Assembly: GCA_964584245.1 (NCBI GenBank)
Contig: CAZOZK010000009.1
Span: 1 to 18,177, forward strand
DNA length: 18,177 bases
Reading direction: 5' to 3'
Source of the DNA: CAZOZK01 sp964584245
GTDB lineage: Bacteria; Patescibacteriota; Microgenomatia; UBA1400; PJMF01
The notes beneath the pieces were generated by a model. That model searched no databases. It saw only the letters and a program-made list of their open reading frames with translations, and had not been told where the DNA came from. A program made the position numbers and the translations under genes. This document shows, piece by piece, positions 1 to 6,778 of the stretch; the stretch's first letter is position 1; each line of letters begins with the position of its first letter.

Positions 1-1107
1 AATAACAAATTTTTTCAAATCTGGATATAATGCAAAAGCAGCTCTAACAGTCAAAATAATTCTTTCATAATATAAAGACCAGAAAAGACTTTTCCAAACA
101 TCAAAATGAGGAATATTAAATTCAGAGTGAAGCCTATGAGTTCTTTCAGAAACTCTAGCTTTCAGACCTCCATTTTGAACACCACTTGCCTCCACATATC
201 TGGGATCTGTATCTTGCTCCTCTTTGCTCATTCCTGGAGTAAACTGCAAATTCCAGGTAAAAACAGTCTTATCTTTAGATAATACTAAACTCTTAGTTTC
301 TCCAAGTAAATTAACTTCTAGATGTTGATCTTTATCAACAGTTCTCCCATCAGTTGGTTTTTCACTTACTCTCTTTCTAGAAATATCTGTCTTGTCTGCA
401 ATAATAAGTGCAAGTGCCTCTGGGCCAAAATCTTTCCTCATTTTTTCAATAATCTGAATTTCTGTAAGATTTTCTCCCCAGCTACGTATTAATGCTGAAG
501 CAACAGGTTCGTTATGAAGCTGCATTGCACGACGGATAATTCTCCATTGCTCTGGATCATCTATCACTTGTTCTACCACTCTTTCAAAAATCTTTGGAGA
601 TAATAGCGAATGAATTCGCCTTGATAATGGATTACCAAGATCATGGCCTCTTGCAGCTGCTACACCTCTGCGGATAACATCTTCGGGTTTTTCTGCTTCT
701 CTAAGTAGCTTAATCGTGGTACCTGCTTCTCTAAGTAGCTTTATCGTCGCAGCGGTTACTCTATCTATATGTTCATTATCATGTCGATTAAAACCTTGAT
801 CAAAAATGTGATCAAGCGATCCATTTGCTAAACCATACACACTATCAAAACAATCTCTTAATTTTTTATCCAATTCCTCTGGACTTAACTGGTATATATC
901 TGACTCATCTTTACAGAAATCCCGCCATTCACCCTTATCATTTAAAACTGCAGAAATAAATCCCTGAGGACAAACAGCATCCTTAAAATAAGTCAAAGCT
1001 GATATATATGCACCAGCTTCATTAATTGCCTTATGATTGACCAATGCTGGACCAGTATCCGGAAGACATTTTCTAGCTATTCTACCCGCTTCTATTAGTG
1101 ATTTCAT
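1..1107 (-). CDS. HD-domain metal-dependent phosphohydrolase, partial (3' end beyond window)
   Basis: An open frame of 369 codons runs from an ATG at 1107 to the left edge without a stop, so the C-terminus is missing. The start is supported by TAGGA (1114-1118) 6 nt upstream. Seen: a histidine/aspartate pattern typical of HD hydrolases, with H113 (HIDRV), H155-D156 (RGHDLGN), H198 (MQLHNE) and D238 (ADKTDISRKRV). Known of the superfamily: these residues bind divalent metals and the enzymes hydrolyse phosphate esters of nucleotides or cyclic nucleotides; the HD-GYP signature is absent, so cyclic-di-GMP hydrolysis is not indicated. Substrate unknown. After about residue 250 I recognise no domain. 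Residues 121-140 are a tandem repeat of a ten-residue unit (TIKLLREAGT / TIKLLREAEK). The gene is AT-richer than the housekeeping genes nearby and follows a structured intergenic region. The HD call is firm; any more specific role is open. Confidence 0.75.
   Translation of the reverse strand, partial: MKSLIEAGRIARKCLPDTGPALVNHKAINEAGAYISALTYFKDAVCPQGFISAVLNDKGEWRDFCKDESDIYQLSPEELDKKLRDCFDSVYGLANGSLDHIFDQGFNRHDNEHIDRVTAATIKLLREAGTTIKLLREAEKPEDVIRRGVAAARGHDLGNPLSRRIHSLLSPKIFERVVEQVIDDPEQWRIIRRAMQLHNEPVASALIRSWGENLTEIQIIEKMRKDFGPEALALIIADKTDISRKRVSEKPTDGRTVDKDQHLEVNLLGETKSLVLSKDKTVFTWNLQFTPGMSKEEQDTDPRYVEASGVQNGGLKARVSERTHRLHSEFNIPHFDVWKSLFWSLYYERIILTVRAAFALYPDLKKFVI
688..747 (-). repeat. 30-bp in-frame tandem duplication inside the HD gene
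   Basis: Two adjacent 30-bp units (718-747 and 688-717) encode TIKLLREAGT and TIKLLREAEK. The first 24 bases differ at only one position; the divergence is concentrated at the ends. It keeps the frame and lengthens the stretch between the first HD histidine (H113) and the HD pair (H155-D156) by about three helical turns. Confidence 0.85.
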
Positions 1108-1119
1108 AATTTTTCCTAC

Positions 1120-1266
1120 AAAAAAAGACACCTCTATGGCTTTGCGCTCAGCTTGGTTTCCCTTTTGCGTTTGTGGCAGAGATTTTTGTTGAATCTCTGG
1201 GCCAAAAATGAAAAGTGTCGTTTCTTGGGAGCGAAAGCTTTTGGTGCCTTCGCAACTTTTTAGTTG
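1120..1266 (-). ncRNA. candidate structured RNA or leader upstream of the HD gene
   Basis: Read on the minus strand, this segment folds into ordered helices. Two adjacent hairpins come first: CAACT/AGTTG (1253-1266) and CGAAGGC/GCTTTCG (1231-1252). A 9-bp closing stem follows, GACACTTTT (1219-1211) with AGAGGTGTC (1135-1127). It encloses an 8-bp hairpin, CAGAGATT/AATCTCTG (1177-1199), an A-rich single-stranded part (1137-1174), and a possible TGGC/GCCA inner stem. Seven T residues (1126-1120) follow the closing stem at once, as in an intrinsic terminator. The closing stem has two G-U wobbles on this strand but A-C mismatches on the other, which favours transcription toward the HD gene. The HD start codon lies 12 nt after the T run. 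It could be a free small RNA, a terminator-type riboswitch or an attenuator. No known RNA family is recognised with confidence. Confidence 0.45.
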
Positions 1267-1279
1267 TTTGTACTGTTTC

Positions 1280-1314
1280 TATCAAATTTACATATCCAAT
1301 ATGTAGTTTTGATA
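1280..1314. repeat. imperfect inverted repeat, 16-nt arms
   Basis: TATCAAATTTACATAT (1280-1295) and ATATGTAGTTTTGATA (1299-1314) are inverted copies with 14 of 16 positions matching around a CCA centre. It lies 47 bp after the pseudouridine synthase stop and just upstream of the candidate RNA. There is no T tract on either side, so a simple terminator is unlikely. An operator or an mRNA-end hairpin are both possible. Confidence 0.6.
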
Positions 1315-1360
1315 ATCTGAGTATTAAACACTAAACAGGATTTTTTGGCAATAGGTAAAA

Positions 1361-2188
1361 TTATAGGCCTGAAAAGGCAGAGTCCAACACCTGCTGTAAA
1401 TCATCTGGCAATGGTGCGGTAACATGCAAAATTTCGCCAGTTCGGGGATGCAAAAGACTAATGTCACTTGAGTGCAAGAAATGGCGAGGACACCACTGTG
1501 CATCGGCTTTAATACGTTTTTTGCCCGCATACAAACTATCCCCAACGAGTGGATAGCCCATGTGCGCAAAGTGAACACGGATTTGATGGGTTCGACCAGT
1601 CTGTGGCAATGCTTTAACGAGCGAGAATCCTTGTTGGTAACTAGGAAATGTGACTAATTCTTTGGATAGATTCTGGTCACTCAAAGCTGGCCAATGGGAT
1701 ACCACTTGGTATATCGTTTCTGCGGGACGGCCGTCACTTCGCACTTGGAAGCGTCTGCGGTCTTTGCCTGTCGCGCGCCCAAGGGGCGCGCGAATCACAT
1801 CACTCTCTGGCTGCACCTTACCATGCACCAAGCAGACATACTCTTTTTTTACTTGTTTTGTTCGAAATTGAGCCAACAAATTGACCAAGGCTCCAGGATT
1901 TTTGGCAAACACCAACACACCACTCGTATCTTTATCAATCCGATGCACCATCCCCTTTCGCTCCGCGAAAATTTCTTCTGGGGATCCATATTCATCTGAA
2001 AAATCAGCTGGGACAAGGTCTTGCCAATCAAGTGCACCGGCAGAATCCCCTCCCCCCTGCAAAAAATGCTCTGCAAACCAACCTTGCACAGTCTCACCCT
2101 GTACCGAAACAGCTTCATTTACCACCACGCCGGCCGGTTTTTGAAAAATGACTAAGTCTTGATCTTGAAAAAGTATAGGTATATCCAT
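1361..2188 (-). CDS. RluA/RluD-family 23S rRNA pseudouridine synthase
   Basis: This 275-residue protein converts specific uridines to pseudouridine in structured RNA, most likely 23S rRNA. Seen: HRIDKDTSG (residues 82-90), whose Asp is the catalytic nucleophile in this family, and GRTHQIRVH with GYPLVGDSLY near the C-terminus, all hallmarks of the RluA/RluC/RluD group. There is no N-terminal S4 domain. About 40 acidic or Gly-rich residues lie between the N-terminal QKPAGVVV motif and HRIDKDTSG, longer than usual. I chose the ATG at 2188; a TTG at 2215 would add nine residues and deepen the overlap with lspA from 37 to 64 bp. It is third in the lgt-lspA operon and overlaps the lspA 3' end, so translation is probably coupled. 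The exact target uridines cannot be read from the sequence. Confidence 0.9.
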   Translation of the reverse strand: MDIPILFQDQDLVIFQKPAGVVVNEAVSVQGETVQGWFAEHFLQGGGDSAGALDWQDLVPADFSDEYGSPEEIFAERKGMVHRIDKDTSGVLVFAKNPGALVNLLAQFRTKQVKKEYVCLVHGKVQPESDVIRAPLGRATGKDRRRFQVRSDGRPAETIYQVVSHWPALSDQNLSKELVTFPSYQQGFSLVKALPQTGRTHQIRVHFAHMGYPLVGDSLYAGKKRIKADAQWCPRHFLHSSDISLLHPRTGEILHVTAPLPDDLQQVLDSAFSGL

Positions 2189-2607
2189 AGTATGCAGGCG
2201 CAAACGATTGCCCAATCTGCTAGGTTATTATACAGCCCTAAGCCAGGAACTGGTATCCAATCTCGAACGGCTCCATACACGACCCTATCAAAGGTATTTG
2301 CCCAGACTCCACCAAGAAAAAGTCCGCCAGAAATACATTCAGTCTTTGTAAGCCACCCGCGCAAAAGCTGACCACTCCCCAACTCTCTCATCACCAAAAT
2401 ACTCACCATAACGGCCAAACCAATCCAAACTCCGGCACTCCCCCACCAGCTCATCCATCCCAATGAATTTCCAAACCCAAAACTAATTCCTTTGTTGAAA
2501 AAAACCGGTAAGCCACCCGGTCGCATTGCCAGTTCTTTACTGAGCAAATCAAGAAAAATCACCGCACCAGCAACCATGAAAACTAGCCAAGCTATGTTTT
2601 TTTTCAT
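2152..2607 (-). CDS. lspA: signal peptidase II (prolipoprotein signal peptidase)
   Basis: This 151-residue inner-membrane aspartyl protease cleaves the signal peptide from prolipoproteins just before the lipidated cysteine. Seen: four hydrophobic segments; NKGISFGFG (38-46), the family's NxGxxFG region; GGVWANTFDRVVYGAVRDWI (99-118) containing catalytic Asp107; and YNNLADWAI (126-134) containing catalytic Asp131. Both catalytic aspartates are therefore present. Its ATG overlaps the TGA of the upstream lgt-like gene (ATGA, 4 bp), so the two are translationally coupled. Length matches the family. Confidence 0.95.
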   Translation of the reverse strand: MKKNIAWLVFMVAGAVIFLDLLSKELAMRPGGLPVFFNKGISFGFGNSLGWMSWWGSAGVWIGLAVMVSILVMRELGSGQLLRGWLTKTECISGGLFLGGVWANTFDRVVYGAVRDWIPVPGLGLYNNLADWAIVCACILWIYLYFFKIKT

Positions 2608-3407
2608 TTTCCAAATTTTTTATGTTTTGATTTGAAAAAGTCTTGATCGGATCGATCATAAATAGTCCAGGCTCCACTCAAAACCAAAAATAATGCTGCG
2701 AGTGCATCAAGGCGAATCCCAAGTATGTAGGCAGGCGCAATGGTTATGAGCAACATCGCCAGGCCAAACACGCCACTGGCAAATAGCAACACGCCAATCA
2801 AAAAACCCGTTTGGGCAGTGTTTTTATTGCCTCGATACCACATAAATGTACGATAGCGGTACTCAACCCAAGATAAATAAAATGCCAACAATCCAAAAAA
2901 GACTACATAGTACAACTGCACCGGATGATGCGGTTCCTGCAAGCCTGGAAATACCATACCCCAAGGCATGCGAGTTGCAGTACCAAAGCTAATTCCCGCT
3001 AGCCAGTAGCCAAACCAGATAATTGCCAGAGAAATACTCATGCCTACGGACCAAAAATCGAGCATCTCATACGCATCCCATTTTTTCTTTTTTGCATAGT
3101 AATACAAGTAGATTCCAGATCCCACAAACAAAGCAACTAAGTTAAATCCTTGCTTAGACAAAATATCTAGCCAAGCAAAAGGATTCCAGCCAAATTGATC
3201 AAAATAGGTGATGATAAACACGACTCGCGATGCGATAAATCCAAAGAATAAGGACAGCAAAATGCCATCAAACACCACCATTTCGTCGTAGTGTTCTTCT
3301 CTGGTTTTTCGCCAAAACGCAAAGAGGCCAAAAAAAACAGCGATCACCAAAAATACTTGGAGGCTATAAATAGTGATTGGTCCAAATGATACCAAGACTG
3401 GAAGCAT
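2604..3407 (-). CDS. lgt: divergent Lgt-like (prolipoprotein diacylglyceryl transferase family) membrane protein
   Basis: This 267-residue protein has about seven hydrophobic segments. Family features seen: GPITIYSLQV (9-18), PWGMVFP (148-154) and HPVQLY (161-166), in the order found in Lgt, which transfers diacylglycerol to the lipobox cysteine. By eye, however, the signature that normally reads GRxGNFxNGE appears as FGYWLAGISFG (132-142), without the Arg and Asn. The His of the usual HGG segment is not found around residues 88-100, and the C-terminal RFxxExxR region is replaced by a hydrophobic stretch. It may be a divergent Lgt with rearranged catalysis or a homologue with another role. 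Coupling to lspA by an ATGA overlap argues for lipoprotein maturation. The start at 3407 is chosen because TACAAT ends 6 nt before it and Lgt homology begins there; the open frame extends upstream to 3494 without similarity. Confidence 0.75.
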   Translation of the reverse strand: MLPVLVSFGPITIYSLQVFLVIAVFFGLFAFWRKTREEHYDEMVVFDGILLSLFFGFIASRVVFIITYFDQFGWNPFAWLDILSKQGFNLVALFVGSGIYLYYYAKKKKWDAYEMLDFWSVGMSISLAIIWFGYWLAGISFGTATRMPWGMVFPGLQEPHHPVQLYYVVFFGLLAFYLSWVEYRYRTFMWYRGNKNTAQTGFLIGVLLFASGVFGLAMLLITIAPAYILGIRLDALAALFLVLSGAWTIYDRSDQDFFKSKHKKFGK

Positions 3408-3413
3408 AGATGC

Positions 3414-3419
3414 ATTGTA
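3414..3419 (-). promoter_or_regulatory. -10 box of the lgt-lspA-rlu operon, leaderless geometry
   Basis: TACAAT on the minus strand ends 6 nt before the ATG at 3407. Transcription would start at or next to the start codon. No convincing -35 and no Shine-Dalgarno at a workable distance are seen. Confidence 0.55.
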
Positions 3420-3472
3420 GCATTCCTGAATCTCAATCGAAACCTGAGTGGCGTTTTGCCGTAGACTCTGAG

Positions 3473-3478
3473 TATAAT
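3473..3478 (+). promoter_or_regulatory. -10 box for the 3485 gene, leaderless geometry
   Basis: A perfect TATAAT ends 6 nt before the ATG at 3485. It is divergent from the lgt promoter 53 bp away. The predicted transcript start coincides with the ATG. There is no Shine-Dalgarno. Confidence 0.65.
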
Positions 3479-3484
3479 AGGCCG

Positions 3485-3931
3485 ATGTTATCAATTTCGC
3501 ACACCTTAACTGGCGCGTTTATTGCCAGTAAACTTGGCAGCCCAGTCTTGTACATTCCACTCACCTTGGCGTCCCATTACCTCGAGGATTGGATTCCTCA
3601 CAAGGATGTCGGCACTGGTCTTTCGACTGGTCGTCGTAAAAAAAGTACAGCAATCATTTTGGAATTTGGCGAATTAGCAGTTTCTTTTATACTCCTCTAC
3701 CTGTTTTTTCAATATGGACACGCCGAAATTCGTTGGCCAATTTGGATTGCTGCATTTGTAGCACTCGTGCCTGATTTCCTCGAGGCACCACGTAATTTTT
3801 TGCACTGGGAACCGGCATTTTTTAGACCATTTAATGACTTTCACCACATGTTCCACCACTCAACCATGAACTGGGTCGTTGGATTATTGCCTCAAGTACT
3901 GTTGGTTATGGTTATCTGGTTTTTGCGATAG
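3485..3931 (+). CDS. small membrane protein, YdjM/DUF457-like putative metal-dependent hydrolase
   Basis: The product has 148 residues and begins MLSISHTLTGAF. Three to four hydrophobic segments are visible (about 8-33, 57-77, 84-98 and 131-147). Potential metal ligands are H6, H31, D35 and H39 (SHYLEDWIPH), D97 (VPDF), and the cluster H120, H121, H124, H125 (FHHMFHH). A His near the N-terminus followed by HxxxDxxPH is how membrane-bound proteins of the YdjM/DUF457 group look, although their activity is not established. The ATG at 3485 is preferred over the upstream ATG at 3410 because TATAAT lies 6 nt before it and the extra 25 residues are polar and lie inside the lgt promoter. It is transcribed away from lgt. 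Function unknown. Confidence 0.7.
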   Translation: MLSISHTLTGAFIASKLGSPVLYIPLTLASHYLEDWIPHKDVGTGLSTGRRKKSTAIILEFGELAVSFILLYLFFQYGHAEIRWPIWIAAFVALVPDFLEAPRNFLHWEPAFFRPFNDFHHMFHHSTMNWVVGLLPQVLLVMVIWFLR

Positions 3932-4015
3932 TTTTTGCTTTTTTTCTAGCTGCCTTTTTCTATTGGTTTTTTCGTGATAAAATAACGTCTTGCTCCTCTA
4001 GAAATGAATTTGTAT

Positions 4016-4099
4016 GCCGAGGTGGCGGAATTGGTAGACGCGTGGGTCTCAAAAACCCATGAGATCACTCTCGTGAGGGTTCGATTCCCTCTCTCGGCA
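4016..4099 (+). tRNA. tRNA-Leu, anticodon CAA
   Basis: The acceptor stem is GCCGAGG with TCTCGGC (one G-U) and the discriminator is A. The D stem is GCG/CGC with GG in the loop. The anticodon stem is TGGGT/ACCCA with loop CTCAAAA, so the anticodon is CAA, reading UUG. The long variable arm GAGA/TCTC is typical of type II tRNA-Leu. The T arm is GAGGG/CCCTC with TTCGATT. CCA is not encoded: the gene is followed by CAC. Confidence 0.97.
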
Positions 4100-4208
4100 C
4101 ACTGTTTTGAGTACACTATTCAAATCTTCTGATTTTCTTTCGATTGACTGCTGATTTTCCACGATTTCCTCAAGTATCTCCCACTGGTAAACTAGTCGCT
4201 TTTTGTGG

Positions 4209-4214
4209 CATACT
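4209..4214 (+). promoter_or_regulatory. extended -10 before the 77-residue membrane protein gene
   Basis: CATACT preceded by TGG (4206-4208) forms an extended -10, and 7 nt separate it from the ATG at 4222. This again predicts an mRNA starting at or beside the start codon. Confidence 0.5.
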
Positions 4215-4221
4215 GAAGCAC

Positions 4222-4455
4222 ATGCCAACTTTAGATCAAGTTATGTTCATCCTGTTCTCTGCCGAAAGCATTTGGTCGGTTGTGTTGCGTGGAGCAATTT
4301 GGTTGATTATTGCGCTCGTCATTATTGTAAGCACCGACAAGCCAGATCCAGACAAAGCATTTAAAGATCTCAAGTCAAACTTAGGATTTTTTCTGATGTT
4401 TATTACGCTCTCGGGCGGATTAGTCTACTTATTGTTCGGCTTCGCGGGAGTGTAA
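4222..4455 (+). CDS. small two-helix membrane protein, unknown function
   Basis: The product has 77 residues. I do not recognise a family. Two hydrophobic helices are visible (about residues 20-38 and 53-74), joined by a charged loop TDKPDPDKAFKDLKSN (39-54), which suggests a hairpin in the membrane. The ATG at 4222 is chosen because an extended -10 lies 7 nt before it; a TTG at 4144 would add 26 residues. It sits between tRNA-Leu and the convergent dnaB and appears monocistronic. Right after the stop, GGGAGTGTAAGT (4446-4457) recurs as GGGAGTATAAGT (4464-4475), a small duplication around the stop codon. Confidence 0.6.
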   Translation: MPTLDQVMFILFSAESIWSVVLRGAIWLIIALVIIVSTDKPDPDKAFKDLKSNLGFFLMFITLSGGLVYLLFGFAGV

Positions 4456-4510
4456 GTGTTTGTGGGAGTATAAGTAGTGACTGGACTTTGTTGCCACTTT
4501 TCAAAACCGA

Positions 4511-5815
4511 TTATCTCTTCGACTCCATTCCATAAAATTTCATACGATCACCTCTGAAGAAGAGATCAACATCGCCAACGGCACCATTGCGATGCTTGGC
4601 AATTTTCAGATTGATCGTTTCACGGTTTTCTTCATCTTTTCGATATAAAAACAGCACAACGTCAGCATCTTGCTCGATGGATCCACTTTCGCGAAGGTCG
4701 GAGAGTTGTGGCACTTTTTCTCCTCTGCTCTCGACAGCACGCGACAGCTGAGACAAAGCCAAGACGGGAATCCGCAGCTCACGAGCAATGTTTTTGAGAC
4801 CTTGGGAAATTTCCGCAACTTCCTGGACACGATTATCTTTGGTTCGACCACTGGCCAGCTGCAAATAGTCGACAACGAGGAAATCAATCTGATGTTCGAG
4901 CATCAATCTGCGCGCTTTGGTACGCATTTCGGAAATTGATAGTCCAGGCGTATCATCAATAAAAATATCTGCTTCTGCCAAAACACCCATGCCATCGGAT
5001 AATTTAAGAAAATCCTGTTGATCGAGGCGCCCAGTTTTGAGTCTCCAGGCGTCAATATCAGACTGAGCAACCAAAAGACGATCAACTAACTCTTCTTTAC
5101 TCATTTCTAATGAGAAAAATCCCACTTTTTTCTTGCCTGTCACCGCGATATGTTGGGTCACGTTCAGCGCAAAGGCAGTTTTTCCTGTTCCCGGGCGCGC
5201 GGCCAAAATAATTAAGTTAGATTTGTGCAAACCAGCCAGCAGAGCATCAAGATCGTTAAATCCCGTTGCCAACCCGCGCAAATCACTGCCACTTTTTTGG
5301 AGTTCGTCCAAACGCTCAAAACTCTCGGCAAGCGTGTCTTTAATTCGAATAAATGCTCGAGATGCTTGTTGCTGGGAGAGGCCAAATACTTGCTGTTCAG
5401 TGGTCTCAATAATGTCGAGTACTGGAACGGTTTCATCAAACGCCATTTCGTTCATCTCCGCGGATGCTGAGATCATGGTTCGCCGAAGCGCAGCTTCGGC
5501 GACTAATTTCGCATAGTGTGAAATGTTCGACGCACTCGAAACGGCATTCGTCAGTTCGGCAATTGCTGCCGATCCTCCAACTGAATCCAATTTTTTCTTT
5601 TTCTTGAGTAAATTTGTGACTGTAACAGCATCAATCGGCGTTCGTTGTTCAAACAAATCGCTCATGGCCTCATAAATTGTTTGATGAGTCGGCTCATAAA
5701 AACTCTCTGGCTTTAACTTTTCGGCAATTTGAATAATTGCTTCTGGATCAAGCATAATTGCCCCAAGCACCGATCTCTCAGCAGATGAATCATGTGGCGG
5801 GACTCTTGGTTTCAT
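4511..5815 (-). CDS. dnaB: replicative DNA helicase
   Basis: DnaB is the hexameric 5'-3' helicase at the replication fork. The 434-residue product has the N-terminal helical domain (about 1-105, beginning with PPHDSSAERSVLGA) that contacts primase, a linker, and a RecA-like C-terminal domain. Seen: Walker A ARPGTGKTAF (206-215); SLEMSKEEL (235-243); Walker B LVVDYLQL (313-320); and the ALSQLSRAVESR and LRESGSIEQDADVV segments of DnaB motif 4. There is no intein. No obvious Shine-Dalgarno precedes the ATG at 5815 and I see no clear promoter in the 68 bp before it, so it may be expressed together with the MBL gene upstream. Confidence 0.97.
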   Translation of the reverse strand: MKPRVPPHDSSAERSVLGAIMLDPEAIIQIAEKLKPESFYEPTHQTIYEAMSDLFEQRTPIDAVTVTNLLKKKKKLDSVGGSAAIAELTNAVSSASNISHYAKLVAEAALRRTMISASAEMNEMAFDETVPVLDIIETTEQQVFGLSQQQASRAFIRIKDTLAESFERLDELQKSGSDLRGLATGFNDLDALLAGLHKSNLIILAARPGTGKTAFALNVTQHIAVTGKKKVGFFSLEMSKEELVDRLLVAQSDIDAWRLKTGRLDQQDFLKLSDGMGVLAEADIFIDDTPGLSISEMRTKARRLMLEHQIDFLVVDYLQLASGRTKDNRVQEVAEISQGLKNIARELRIPVLALSQLSRAVESRGEKVPQLSDLRESGSIEQDADVVLFLYRKDEENRETINLKIAKHRNGAVGDVDLFFRGDRMKFYGMESKR

Positions 5816-5883
5816 ACAGTTAACTCTCGATTAATGAATCACATTTCTATCGCACTTCTATTGACTCGTACTTTCGACTCAAA

Positions 5884-6543
5884 TTACGCTTGCACCAACA
5901 CTACCAGCTCAGTTTCCTCTGGTAAACGGCCTGCTTCGACGGTCAACTTTGCAATTGGTTTGGCTTCACTGCCGTAAGCTTTCAAAAAATCTTCTAGCGT
6001 TGCTAAATCGCCATACACATTTGCATCATGCTGTGGAGTTTTATAATGCATTGGCACCACATATGACGGCTCGAGCATGTGAATTGTCTTGACTGCTCGT
6101 TGTGGATCGATCGTGAATGAACCTCCAACTGGAATTAACAAAACATCAATTGCTCCAATATCAGAAATTTGTTCTTGTGTCAGTTCGTGACCTAAATCCC
6201 CAAGATGACAGACTTTTATAGTATCCATAACAATAGTAAATACAATATTGCTGCCTCGTTCTACACCTTGATTCGTGTCATGAAAGGTTGGAACGCCAAA
6301 AACAGAAATTCCACCAACTTCATATTCGCCTGGTTTATCAATAATAAATGGCTTTTCTCGTCGCGCAGTGCCTTTTACCTGACCAACTGCATTGTGGTCG
6401 GCGTGCTGGTGTGAAACAGTTACCAAATCGGCACTTGCACTCGACATAGCAAATCCCACATGAGCGTCATATGGATCGGTCACCACAGTTCCTGCAGATG
6501 CCTTAATCTTAAATGCTGAGTGTCCTGCGTATGTAATATCCAT
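5884..6543 (-). CDS. metallo-beta-lactamase-fold hydrolase, UlaG/YtkL-like
   Basis: This 219-residue cytoplasmic protein looks like the compact Zn-dependent hydrolases often annotated UlaG-like or UPF0173. Seen: the opening MDITYAGHSAF; D23 (TDPY); the metal motif SHQHADHN (44-51, HxHxDH); a further His in FHDTNQG; the HLGDLGHEL segment carrying the bridging Asp; and VVPMHYKT with the last His ligand. The metal site appears complete. The substrate is unknown; members are annotated as phosphodiesterase-like or lactonase-like without firm evidence. Start: GGAAGGA ends 8 nt before the ATG at 6543. It lies 68 bp upstream of dnaB on the same strand and is divergent from the exported-protein genes. 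Confidence 0.88.
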   Translation of the reverse strand: MDITYAGHSAFKIKASAGTVVTDPYDAHVGFAMSSASADLVTVSHQHADHNAVGQVKGTARREKPFIIDKPGEYEVGGISVFGVPTFHDTNQGVERGSNIVFTIVMDTIKVCHLGDLGHELTQEQISDIGAIDVLLIPVGGSFTIDPQRAVKTIHMLEPSYVVPMHYKTPQHDANVYGDLATLEDFLKAYGSEAKPIAKLTVEAGRLPEETELVVLVQA

Positions 6544-6739
6544 AATACTCGTCCTTCCTATTTGTAGTTAGCAACCACAAAAACACACAACTGGCGTTTT
6601 GGGATCACTACACGCAAGAGTACCAAAGGTCGAGTCAAGAAGCAAGTGGAGTGTGGAGATGTAAGAGATGCTCGCTACGCCCTCAAGTAATCTAGAGACG
6701 ATAAAACCTTCAAAACTCATTCAACGCTAGATAAATCCC

Positions 6740-6755
6740 TATAATCTTCTATAAT
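6740..6755 (+). promoter_or_regulatory. twin -10 boxes upstream of the exported-protein genes
   Basis: Two perfect TATAAT hexamers (6740-6745 and 6750-6755) lie 10 bp apart, 23-33 nt before the ATG at 6779. No good -35 is seen. They sit in the 235-bp divergent gap 6544-6778, in which I see nothing else supported. Confidence 0.5.
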
Positions 6756-6778
6756 GGACCCTCACTTCAAAAAAAAGT

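Noticed and set aside
1127..1180. Resemblance of GGGAAACC and GCGCAAAGCC to the core of the c-di-GMP-I (GEMM) riboswitch
   Set aside because: The spacing between the two segments is too short, the GAAA-capped stem is missing, and the second arm that should follow GCAAAGCC is replaced by the closing stem and T run.
2189..2215. TTG start for the pseudouridine synthase
   Set aside because: It adds nine residues without homology and deepens the overlap with lspA; the ATG at 2188 fits the family start.
3408..3494. Longer N-terminus for the Lgt-like protein
   Set aside because: The 29 extra residues are polar and not Lgt-like, and a TACAAT -10 lies inside them, 6 nt before the chosen ATG.
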